Below are positions 48,801-56,500 of a DNA stretch of 64,000 nucleotides, piece by piece. Below the pieces are notes generated by a model that was not told the origin of the DNA, did not search any database, and worked only from the letters and a program-made list of their open reading frames with translations. Source of the stretch: Apostichopus japonicus (Eukaryota > Echinodermata > Holothuroidea > Aspidochirotida > Stichopodidae); contig NC_092581.1 in the NCBI RefSeq assembly GCF_037975245.1, positions 694,501 through 758,500 on the forward strand, written 5' to 3'. The translations under genes were made by a program, and so were the position numbers. Each line of letters begins with the position of its first letter. The first letter of the stretch is position 1.

Positions 48801-51737
48801 ACCACATCTTAGAAAAGTGTAGAGCTTTTCTTGAAGATTTTGCTCATTTTGGCTATAGTGAATTCATCTGATGAAGTTTCAACCAAAATCTGAGAGAATC
48901 ACCTGAGAGCATCACCTGGTTTATTTGACAAGAAACGGTCCAAATCTTGCTGCTAAATTTGACATTAATTAGACACATCAAATCTATCAGCTGTAAGGGC
49001 ACACCCATTGGCAAAACTGCTTTCAGGGAAGATTTTAGTGGTGCATCTACCCAAGCAAACAAACACAAGACCCTGGGTCCTTCTTACCTTTGCAGCCTGG
49101 TCACATTCCTCACTCCCATCACTGCTCTGGGATCCATTTGATGAACTCTGTCTGCTTTGCTCCTCCAGCTTGGCTACTGTGAGGACCTCCTCAGCTGGTA
49201 TACGAGAGATGAAGAGATTAGCCGAGTTATCTGAACCATCTAGATCACTGGGACTCATTTTCAATGATTTCTGTGTGGCTGATTCCAAGGAGCCGATTGC
49301 CTCTAGGTCCATCTTCACTTGTCTATGTTTTTTCTTACTCTTATGATCTTTTTTCTTTTTCTTCTTTTTGCCCGGATCGTGTTTGTTGCTGTATTTCTTC
49401 TTTTTGTGTCTTTTTGTTTCCCCGGCATCCTGTGACAGACTTTGGTTCTTCTTACTGGCACCCCCGGGTGAAGATTTCTCACTGCTTTGAGACTCATTCA
49501 GAGATGAACTCCTCTGATCATCTGTCTCCTCTTCCTTTTGTTTTCTCTTTGCCTCTAACGTAGCCCTTCGACTCTTCACCTTGGAGTACATATCGGTCTC
49601 AAACAGGTTGGGTACAATGACACCATTCTCAAGATCATTCCAGAAAGGGTCTTTGAGGAGGGCTCTTCTGTCCACATCATCAGGATCCTCATCCTCTTGA
49701 AAGTGAGCATTCTCATTTGAATAGATGGATGGGGTCATTTGAACTTCATCACTGCCAACATCCTCTTTGTTGGGACCTACATCTCTTACTTTTGTTTCAG
49801 TAGGAGAACCCGAAGGCGAAGCGCTTTCCCCTGAATGTCTCCTTTTGACTGATTTCTGAGAAATAAGATTACAGCTCACAGAAGTGAGAAAAGCTTTCAC
49901 ATAGATACTAAATTTTTGTTTGCAAATAACTTCAAAACTTGTACAAAAACATGAAAGTGCAAATATTTCCAATACACCCATTAATACTGAAACTTCCCTT
50001 TCCCTATTAGAGTCATTACTGATCTAAAACTGTACTGGACATTTTGTTTTTCATTTAAAGCAGACAGCACATATGTAAATGAGGATTCTGACTGGAAACT
50101 AAAGTGATCATGGGGGAATAGTGTATGGTAAAAGGCATTTATGCAACATTCATTGATCATTCGTTCATTGTTTTTTTTTTCAATATTTCTCCCAAAATCA
50201 TGTAATGATTCTGTGGCATCATTCTGCAGAGACTGGAGAGCTTTCCTCGCAGTTTTCAATTGAAAATGACCCTGGATGTATGAACAGTGGTCTCATTGCT
50301 ACAGTCAATGTCCATAATGTACAGTCAAGAGTCCTGATCCATAAGGTTCAGATTCTGCAACAAATTTATTTATGGATTCATCAGAGTCACATTCAACAAA
50401 TATATAGGCTAAAGTCATAGTCACATTTATAGCATGAACCATTGTTCCTAAGTTATTGTGTAGAGAGAGTCAACATATGAGGGTTCAATAAGAATAACTA
50501 TCCACACTGTTCTTTCCTCTTATTGATGATCCATAAGGTGCTGTGTATGCGGCTCAGTTAAATGTCACAACCATATACTGTACTGTATGGTTCAGTGATA
50601 GTCATAAGGTATATTCATAGTAAAGATCAATATACAGTATGCATTCAAGTTTAGTGTACACAGAGTACTGTTAAAATGATCTATTCACATTCTGTTAGGG
50701 TCACAATTCATAATGTATAAGTACACCCATACAGGTAATGTATGACCAATCAATAGGTTTTAAGTAATAGCCATAACCCATGAAGTTCAGAGAGAGAGAG
50801 TTTATGATCTGCAGGCCACAAACCTTTTTCTCTCTTTTGGAGGCCGCTTCCTCTTGTTTCTTCTCTTCCTCTAGAAGGTAGTCATCGATCATATCTTCAC
50901 ATGTTAGGAGATGATCTCTTGGTTCATATGTGTCTTCCTCTGGGCCATAGCCTTTCCATCGGACTCTATAGAGTGGTGGCTTCCCCTATTGAATGACAGC
51001 AAAAAACAAGGGAGACAGCACCATTCATTACCAGGATTGCAGAATATGGATGGCAGAAATGATGGACATTCAATTGTTTTCCTTCTCTTTACAAGGTTCC
51101 TTATAATTTAGTATATGCATTCAACAATAAATAACATTGTTGCTAGCAAATGAAAACTGATTGAAACCTAATTAGACAAAGGGTTAATGCCAATAAATTA
51201 CATCTCCATTTGGTTTTGTGAACAAGGTCTTAACTTAAGATTTAGGTAGGCTTAGACTTATTTACAGCCTACATCTTACATTAAGTACAAGGTTACTTAG
51301 ACTAGAGGCTAGAGCTCCCCCTGCCTCTCCCCCATCCTCCTGCAGGACTGAGTTTGACCTTGACCTGCATGTTCTTTGTGCACCTTGTGTCAGGCAAAAT
51401 GAAATGCAGAATTTCTCTCTACTGTATTGTTCTGATGAACAATCATTGCATGAAAAAAGATTCAGTCCTCTCTGTGCGATGAGGTACTAACTAATTTCTA
51501 GATATATTGATGTGCAATTGTCAACTCAGCCTAATGTTATGCCAACATATTCGTCAACACAGTAGGATACACCTGTCACTTTGTCAGTGGAATCCAAAGA
51601 ATGTACAAAGCTGTTAGTGTTACGTTTGTGTACGTAGCCTTGGTTTTTACCGGTTGTCTATGAACTCCAACGATCTTTTCCACCTCATAAACATTGTCTT
51701 CTCCTGAGAACTCAATGAGATCATCAAGCTTCGGCAT
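36806..51737 (-). CDS. MPHOSPH8: MPHOSPH8 (M-phase phosphoprotein 8, HUSH subunit), complete, 12 coding exons
   Basis: MPP8 reads H3K9me3 through its chromodomain and, with TASOR and periphilin, forms the nuclear HUSH complex that silences retroelements and new insertions. Twelve exons join in phase to 1,311 codons plus stop. Residues 16-65 are the chromodomain; about 84-340 an acidic/basic region with a poly-lysine NLS; about 340-983 a low-complexity, Ser/Glu/Lys-rich middle with three SUMO motifs; about 1016-1172 ankyrin repeats; 1173-1311 the conserved C-terminal domain ending [14 protein letters not shown], like LLIGAYRVQLQ in human MPP8. Human MPP8 is about 860 residues, so the extra length is mainly disordered middle. 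A chromodomain plus ankyrins could also suggest CDYL-type or plant proteins, but the C-terminal match is specific. Confidence 0.94.
36854..37173 (-). repeat. MPHOSPH8 intron 11 with a 37-bp direct repeat
   Basis: ACTGACTAAG followed by TAACGCTATGCTGCAATACC occurs at 37015-37051 and again at 37130-37166, with two differences. The second copy ends only 7 bases from the exon 11 boundary. The rest of this 320-bp intron is unremarkable. Confidence 0.85.
37174..37257 (-). CDS. MPHOSPH8: MPHOSPH8 exon 11
   Basis: Acceptor CATTCTCAG, donor AAAG|GTAAGC. It encodes [20 protein letters not shown] and then THPDPYSK. It aligns with SHFVYSFSPVAGPNKLFIRL of human MPP8. It is phase 0 at both ends. Confidence 0.9.
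37258..39982 (-). other. MPHOSPH8 intron 10, 2.7 kb
   Basis: The left part (37258-38500) is AT-rich. It holds a patch around 37525-37660 with GGGATCCCGGTA-like and ACCGGTAT-like inverted motifs that resembles a decayed transposon end but has no clear partner. The right part is the minisatellite at 38510-39870. Confidence 0.8.
38510..39870. repeat. Minisatellite in MPHOSPH8 intron 10, 36-37-bp units
   Basis: Two unit types alternate: GTAACAGCGAGGGGGTAAGT plus CTACTTTATCCAGATGA (37 bp), and GTAACAGCAAAGGGTAGGTC plus TACCTTATTGAGCTGA (36 bp). A ten-unit block of 367 bp starting at 38781 recurs exactly in variant order at 39148, with shorter repeats of about 110 bp inside. The plus strand carries about 24 copies of GGTAAGTCT, a near-perfect 5' splice site sequence; the host gene is transcribed from the other strand. 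Confidence 0.96.
39983..40110 (-). CDS. MPHOSPH8: MPHOSPH8 exon 10
   Basis: Acceptor TTCCATCAG, donor GGAG|GTATGC. It encodes [20 protein letters not shown], then [16 protein letters not shown] and TSPVPE. Human MPP8 has GILLFIFHANFLGKEVIARL and CGPCSVQAVVLND at the same place. The GPC motif is exactly kept, which makes this one of the most diagnostic exons. Confidence 0.92.
40310..40850. repeat. Degenerate 130-bp repeats in MPHOSPH8 intron 9
   Basis: Segments such as CCATTAGATCTATGCCTTGT, CACCACACAACTAATGCACT and GTGGTGACTCCATGCAG recur three to five times with changed spacing. The whole 540 bp is an old imperfect array, much less homogeneous than the other minisatellites here. Confidence 0.85.
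40933..41090 (-). CDS. MPHOSPH8: MPHOSPH8 exon 9
   Basis: Acceptor TGCCTTTCAG, donor CCAA|GTAAGT. It encodes [20 protein letters not shown], then [15 protein letters not shown] and [12 protein letters not shown], equivalent to the helix after the ankyrins and the LCEGPDFSTDFNYKP region in human. It enters in phase 2 and leaves in phase 1. Confidence 0.88.
41271..41425 (-). CDS. MPHOSPH8: MPHOSPH8 exon 8: last ankyrin repeats
   Basis: Acceptor GTAACCTTAG, donor AAAG|GTGAGT. It encodes [20 protein letters not shown] and then [20 protein letters not shown]. These are an ankyrin repeat ([15 protein letters not shown]) and the half-repeat NSALHFAKQSNN of human MPP8. It leaves in phase 2. Confidence 0.92.
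41426..42480 (-). other. MPHOSPH8 intron 7
   Basis: The region 41426-42029 is AT-rich with nothing I can name. The rest is occupied by a GC-richer MITE (42030-42474). Confidence 0.8.
42030..42474. mobile_element. MITE with terminal inverted repeats next to the exon 7 donor
   Basis: The left end is GCAGGCGAAAACTGCACCGA and the reverse complement of the right end is GCAGGCGCAAATTGCACCGA; the similarity continues a little inward. The 445-bp interior is GC-rich against AT-rich flanks, shows repeated GTCGGGT/CGACTC-type motifs, and has no transposase. A target duplication is not clear. CAGGCG...CGCCTG ends fit hAT-like elements, but the family is inference. Confidence 0.7.
42481..42567 (-). CDS. 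MPHOSPH8: MPHOSPH8 exon 7: ankyrin repeat
   Basis: Acceptor TTCTCAACAG, donor AAAG|GTAAAG. The 87 bases encode [20 protein letters not shown] and TSGETALIK, nearly the human [20 protein letters not shown] sequence. It is phase 0 on both sides. Confidence 0.94.
42568..43480 (-). other. MPHOSPH8 intron 6
   Basis: A 913-bp AT-rich intron; no repeat, element or extra exon seen. Confidence 0.8.
43481..43710 (-). CDS. MPHOSPH8: MPHOSPH8 exon 6: first ankyrin repeats
   Basis: Acceptor CATATTTCAG, donor AACTG|GTGAGT. It encodes [20 protein letters not shown], then [20 protein letters not shown] and [20 protein letters not shown]. These are two ankyrin repeats with the human counterpart GMTLVMLAAAGGQDDLLRLL. 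It enters in phase 1 and leaves in phase 0. Confidence 0.94.
43711..44279 (-). other. Rest of MPHOSPH8 intron 5
   Basis: AT-rich intron sequence between exon 6 and the minisatellite; I see nothing else in it. Confidence 0.75.
44280..45025. repeat. C-rich minisatellite in MPHOSPH8 intron 5, about 48-bp unit, about 15 copies
   Basis: Units read CTAACGACCCCTCATCCCTA, CCTCCACCTTCCCCCTACAT, TCAATCAA. Length varies by one or two C residues. In the MPHOSPH8 transcript the array is G-rich with many GGG and GGGG runs. It ends 30 bases from the exon 5 donor. Confidence 0.95.
45055..45150 (-). CDS. MPHOSPH8: MPHOSPH8 exon 5
   Basis: Acceptor TTTTTTTGTAG, donor GAAG|GTAATC. It encodes [20 protein letters not shown], then [11 protein letters not shown]. 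This is a linker leading into the ankyrin domain. The family match is weak, but both splice sites are good and the phase (1 to 1) bridges exons 4 and 6 exactly. Confidence 0.85.
45151..46216 (-). other. MPHOSPH8 intron 4
   Basis: About 1.07 kb of AT-rich intron; no repeat or further exon seen. Confidence 0.8.
46217..48149 (-). CDS. MPHOSPH8: MPHOSPH8 exon 4: long disordered middle
   Basis: A 1,933-bp exon coding for about 644 residues (340-983) with acceptor TTCTCTTGATTTACAG and donor GGAG|GTAAAT. The sequence is rich in Ser, Glu, Lys, Asp and Thr, without a folded domain. Short motifs stand out: [37 protein letters not shown]-consensus VKKE, IKTE and VKTE (about 466-534), and a lysine-rich tail (EEKKKKK). 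The coding frame is far longer than chance. The open frame continues upstream of 48149, but the in-phase acceptor and exon 3 phase set the start. Confidence 0.9.
48150..49087 (-). other. MPHOSPH8 intron 3
   Basis: A 938-bp intron that includes an ATT trinucleotide microsatellite (48601-48646). No other feature seen. Confidence 0.8.
48601..48646. repeat. (ATT)n microsatellite
   Basis: ATT/TTA trinucleotide run with two ATAATT interruptions, inside MPHOSPH8 intron 3. Confidence 0.95.
49088..49855 (-). CDS. MPHOSPH8: MPHOSPH8 exon 3: NLS-rich region
   Basis: Acceptor ATTTCTCAG, donor AAAG|GTAAGA. Its 256 codons are phase 0 at both ends. It starts [20 protein letters not shown] and contains [20 protein letters not shown], a patch of hydrophobic residues in otherwise polar sequence. 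It then has a poly-lysine block ([18 protein letters not shown]) that should act as a nuclear localisation signal. It ends [13 protein letters not shown]. The SP-rich start offers CDK-type phosphorylation sites, in line with the family name. Confidence 0.91.
49856..50823 (-). other. MPHOSPH8 intron 2
   Basis: A 968-bp AT-rich intron with no element or exon that I can support. Confidence 0.8.
50824..50985 (-). CDS. MPHOSPH8: MPHOSPH8 exon 2: chromodomain core
   Basis: Acceptor CATTCAATAG, donor AAAAAG|GTTTGT. It encodes [20 protein letters not shown], then [20 protein letters not shown] and a charged helix. The RVRWKGY motif supplies two residues of the methyl-lysine cage (Trp39, Tyr42). The usual TWEP motif is TYEP here. 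The domain ends in the C-terminal helix [11 protein letters not shown]. Confidence 0.94.
50986..51650 (-). other. MPHOSPH8 intron 1
   Basis: A 665-bp intron splitting the chromodomain; no element or other feature seen. Confidence 0.8.
51651..51737 (-). CDS. MPHOSPH8: MPHOSPH8 exon 1: start codon and first chromodomain strand
   Basis: ATG at 51737 (minus) begins [20 protein letters not shown] and continues KIVGVHRQP up to the donor CCG|GTAAAA. YEVEKI is the first chromodomain beta-strand, with Tyr17 in the cage position held by Phe in human MPP8. The N-terminal extension before the domain is much shorter than the roughly 55 residues of human. No upstream in-frame start was preferred because this Met lies in a sensible place and the upstream sequence is CpG-rich leader. 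Confidence 0.88.
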
Positions 51738-52030
51738 GCTAAAAGACTATCCGAGCCAGGATTCACGGATAATGGGTCTCTGTGAATATGAGGACCGCTT
51801 TTAGTTTTACTCTACGACTGCGAGTTGTTCTTCATCACGGCCGTCGTCCGTACTGACCGCTCTCCGACGTTGAGTGTAGTGCCTAGGCTAATTTACGTGT
51901 ATAACTATTGTGCAGTTAGGCTGTATGTATACCGTGTTGATAAATTTACACAGCCTTGCAATGCATAGCAGCCGACGTGATTGATGGCAGAAAACTCCAT
52001 CTGACGTTCGCGCCGGAAGTGGGAGAGAAT
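51738..52030 (-). promoter_or_regulatory. MPHOSPH8 leader and promoter region
   Basis: The sequence 51750-52025 is locally CpG-rich compared with its surroundings. A TGACG half CRE (52002), an E2F-like TTCGCGCC (52007-52014) and an ETS site CCGGAAGTG (52013-52021) overlap about 270 bp upstream of the start codon. Such sites are typical of housekeeping, often bidirectional, promoters. No TATA box is evident on the MPHOSPH8 side. Transcription start is not determined. Confidence 0.5.
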
Positions 52031-52329
52031 AGTAAACATTGCGGAATGATTAAAGGAGCCTCTACCAACTGGGATCACATTCAGGGGTAAGAATAATGCG
52101 GAATCTGTGTGAATTACAAAGAAAACGATTGTCATGCAAACATAACATAACAGGTTAATCGGTCTTGAACGGCACATTGAAAGCCCAACCATTGAAAACC
52201 CCAACACAGGAATACACACCTAAAAGCATATAGGCCTACGTATTTTTTTTTATAAACAAAATATATAAAAAATAAATAATTAAATTGACAAATGCATCCT
52301 TAACCCATTAAATACACCCACTCTTAGTT

Positions 52330-52615
52330 ACGAAAGTATCAATGTTTTTCTCAACTTAAAAGACAGACAAATCAGAACAAACAACCCATTCTGCCAAATT
52401 ATTCCATTCATTCACAACCCAGTTTGAGAGAAGCTAAATTTTCTAATATCCAGACGAGAAGAATTTTAAATTAATTTGAGAGTATATATGATTACGAGTT
52501 CGAGTAACAGTTGAAATCTTCAAAAAATCACAAGCACCTACATAATCATTAATTGTAAGGAACTTATAAACCTGTATTATGTCACCTCGAAACGTATGCC
52601 CTTCAATGCTATATG
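52330..52615 (-). mobile_element. 3' end of a decayed non-LTR retrotransposon
   Basis: On the minus strand one frame reads RGDIIQVYKFLTINDYVGAC and then TRTRNHIYSQINLKFFSSGY before a stop. A shifted frame continues WVVNEWNNLAEWVV. This is the order of motifs at the C-terminal end of CR1-like LINE reverse transcriptases (RGD-ET-YK, TRGH, FF, VV-WN-LP-VV). At least one frameshift and several stops make it dead. The hAT-type MITE borders it on the 5' side. Confidence 0.75.
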
Positions 52616-52623
52616 CGTTTATG

Positions 52624-52996
52624 CAGTGGCGTAGGAAGGTACTTTTGAGTGGGGGGGGGTGGGGCTGAAGACTGATGGCCGGCCTGGGGGAGGGGTGTAA
52701 GGGGAGGGGCTGTCCCCCTCCCCTTTAGATTTTTTTGGCATTTCCAGGTGGCCTCAGATGCAACTTGGTGCAATGTAGCACACTTCAACACCCAATCCAT
52801 TTTGTAAATAATTTTGCATTTTCACCTGGCCTTAGATGCAATTTGGTGCTCCAAATGAGATTTTTTTCTCATTTGGATATGAAAAAGGGGTTTTCTGACT
52901 TGCGAAGCGGGGGGGGGGGGGCGGAATGATACTTCTGCCCCTCCATATTTTTCACTGGGGGCTGGCGCCCCCCACCCCCCGGTTCCTACGCCCTTG
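52624..52996 (+). mobile_element. hAT-type MITE, copy 2, complete
   Basis: Terminal inverted repeats CAGTGGCGTAGGAAGG and, at the other end, CAAGGGCGTAGGAACC (reverse complement). The flanking 8-mers CGTTTATG (52616-52623) and CGTTTATA (52997-53004) match at seven of eight positions, as expected for an hAT 8-bp duplication. Inside are C/G-rich blocks, a poly-G tract and a palindrome at 52851-52876. No transposase. Homologous to the copy at the window start. Confidence 0.85.
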
Positions 52997-53228
52997 CGTT
53001 TATATATTTCCGTACGTAGAAATTGACAGCGCTTACCATCAAATAATCAAAAAGTATAGTAGATATTTTGAAATTTAATTGTCGGGCAAGGAGTAAGTCG
53101 ACATAAAAGTATCCATATTGGAGAATATAGTGGACGTTTTGAGATAAAATAGAGAAAAGTTGACATTCTCTGAAAAGAATACAAAGCTTTACATGCAAAG
53201 TCGAAATTTTGATCAAGAGATTCGTAAT

Positions 53229-53520
53229 TTTGATGAATGATTTATTAAAATTAGAAGTCGACATTTCCAGAAAAAAATACGTCACAGCTTGGAGAATATA
53301 GACGAAACTTTGCAAAAGAAATGTCGAAAGCATTCTCTTTGCAGGAACTTGAAAGAAATCGAATGTTTCGTAATTTTGATGAATGATTTAAAATTAGAAG
53401 TCGACATTTCCAGAAAAAAAATACGTCACAGCTTGGAGAATATAGACGAAAATTTGCAAAGAAATGTCGAAAGCATTCTCTTTGCAGGAGTGACTTGAAA
53501 GAAATCGAATGTTTGAGAAA
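53229..53520. repeat. Tandem duplication, 143-bp period
   Basis: GTCGACATTTCCAG occurs at 53257 and 53400, and the whole following block (CGTCACAGCTTGGAGAATAT, GAAATGTCGAAAGCATTCTC) is repeated with few changes. Weaker related fragments lie upstream from about 53095. Confidence 0.9.
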
Positions 53521-56500
53521 AAGTCGCAACTCTGACGGTGTTGCCCAACAAGTTGACCACGGGTTTCTTCCCTTCCGCTTCCCACCTATACCCGACTGTT
53601 ATAGTGCTGCTCTAGCTTGTTTATGACCATATATAGAGGACAGAGTTCCAGAAATCTTGATTTCACATCACCCCCTATTACATGCCAGAGGTTCTGTCCG
53701 ATACAAACGGCTTGGCAATTTCTCTAAAGAGGGGCGTGAAACCACTAAATCTTTATTCATATTATTATTACGAAATTGAGTGTCATCTGGTATCATGTTT
53801 CTTCCACAGCAATTAGCGACCGTCTCGCATAAGTGTACAAACCAATCTATTGTTCACTGCGTGAGGCAGGGCTTGAATAATCATTTTGGGGGAAATTGGG
53901 CCCAATAGGCAAACCTGATTGGCTTCTTCGCTTTTCCAAAGCAAATCTGCCAAAAATCAAAGGAAAACATAAGATAGCGTGGGAGAAATGTACAAGACCC
54001 TATGGTATCAATCTAAAGCGATGTCGCGGGTGTACTCTGGGCAGTACAGCAATTAGATACGGGAAATAGCTTTGTGAAAATAAAAACGTACCATGCTGTA
54101 CATAGCTATAGGGTCTAAACAAGGCTACGCTAATTATAGCTTCAACTGAAGGGGTGCTCCACATCAAAACAATAGGGACCCCTGTTGTAGTAAGTGATAT
54201 GTACATATAAACGATAGAGTCCACTGTGCAACGCGCGTAGATATAGGCAAATTGTCGTGTCACAGGTCAGAAAAGTTGTTACGGGGAGAGTTCATGAATA
54301 TATAGGCCGGGATGATTCATATATGGTGCTGTATCATCAACACATATATTCTTCATCTACTCGGGTGCTACTGCAGAGGGCAATAATTGTTGGTGGCAGT
54401 CCACTGTGCATCACATCTAAAGTAAGTATATGTATATGAGAGTGGTTGACTACGAAAATGGAGGTCTTTTAAGACGTGCTGTATATGTCGTTCATACGGG
54501 TACCATTTAAAGGTGGCCTGCAGTGTTATAAACTAGTACCGACGTACATTCTGTAAAGATGTTTGTGGTTAGGTTCTGTACGTGGTGGTATTATGCACAA
54601 CATGAATTTTGAAGGGATATGGTTGGAAAACTATTGTACTTCAATGACGGATGCATGTTGGTGCAGTGTTCCAAATGGGTTCATGCCTGCATTTATGTTA
54701 TAGCTAATGCTGCTAGTGGCCCAGTCATTCTGGTTTGCTTCATACTGTAAATGACCAGTAGTAGCAGTTATGACAGGAATCTTTCCATCCGCCATCCCAG
54801 GGGCAGATTAATCCCATACCTGGTTTGCCTACTCAATGGCAGAACTGATCCACCACTGGGTCTGATGCAGTGATATCCTCTTGGTTGGCAAAGGTCATCA
54901 TCCAATTAAGGTGCCAATGTGGCTGCTTTTTCAAAGACTAAGTGCTGCCTGCAGGTTGGATCACTGAACTGGTATATACCAATTTTTACCAAGTGGCCGT
55001 CTTATTGATATTTGGTGAGTTACAATTTAATGACTAATTATTAATAACCCCCCCCCCCCCCATACTACCTACAACTTTTTCATCTGACTGTTATAGAGCA
55101 TCTGAGTTTTATTCAGAACCAGAAAGATTCAACATAACTCCCTTGACCATAACAAACATATTTACTTGTGGGTATAATTATTATGCCAATGTTATACAAT
55201 CAACAACTTTTATGCCAAAATGTGCCATATCCAAAAAGAGTAGTCTTCCTACATGATATACACTGCATGTACTGTATCCTTAAGGAAATACCCAGATACA
55301 TTATCTTCACCTAATTGAGCTAAGAAATCAATTCTGCCATCACACAATTACTAATTGTTATTGAATTGTATCTTCTTCATATAAGGTAATAATACAGTAA
55401 TAACAATGTAGATAACAAATCATGAGAGAACTCCAATAATTAGGTTATGTAGATGTGTTTATTAAACTGTATTCAAGCAGATCATTAAAGCAACTGACAT
55501 AATGTGATATATCATGGTGACAAAGAACAAAGAAAGTTCTATATTATAGGTATTCAGTAAATCAGCATTAGTCATATATCTAGAGAATGGTACTACTGTA
55601 CATGCTATTGAACTTTGAATGAATATGAGTAACAAATATGCTAATATACTACAGTTATTTAATAATAAACAAACACACAGCTTTAATTATTTAATTGTGA
55701 AATGTTTAAACAATTTTCTGCCAAACCCACTTTCCCCTAAAATCATATAGTATCCCATAATCACTGAGAATTCAGTTGACTCCCTGATGCAGATTTGACC
55801 TTCTGACCAGTTTAACATTAACAAAATTTCTGACCTACTGTGCTGTCCGTGCAATACCCTATAAGGTACCCCTTCACAAACTGAAGTTGACCAAATCCTC
55901 CAATAGAAAAGGTAAAATAAAAAAAACCATAGCAACCGGAAACTAATTAATAGGTGTCTATATAATAAATATGAATATTACCAATATTGAATTCACCAAT
56001 TTTTGAGATTTTTACCATGACTGACCTAAAATGACCTTAAATCTCCACCAAAACCCCGAAATGCAGTAGTCATTAAGGGACACATATAAACCAAGGATCC
56101 ATGAGATTCACTGAAGGTATAGTTGTACAGTAAGCTTGACTATAAGGTTTCAGAAATTTGAAACTGTTGATCTCAAAAGACCATTGACCTCTACCAGAAT
56201 ACTAGTATTCATTTAGGGGCAACTGCCTACCACCCAACTATGAACTTCAGGAAGCTGCAGCTGGTGAGTAGGCTTTTGTACAATGTTTTACATATTTTGG
56301 CCACTGTTGACCCCACATGACTTTCAAGTTCAACCTCCCCCACTAAATGAACCTGCAGAGAATGTAATCTAACATTCTAGTTCTACCAAAATAAAGTTTG
56401 TTCATTGAAGCTAGGTATAGTGGGTTATCTTGTTTACAAGCCAAATCATCGCATACCCACCCACTCATATACAGACATCACCATCACATCCATTTGCCTT

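Noticed and set aside
46124-49563. Plus-strand open frames of 60-112 codons
   Set aside because: They lie opposite the real minus-strand MPHOSPH8 exons 3 and 4 and have no splice or family support.
54254-54421. Possible exon VRKVVTGRVHEYIG ending at AAAGTAAGT
   Set aside because: The acceptor has no pyrimidine tract, the frame does not join the candidate divergent first exon, and no protein family is recognised.
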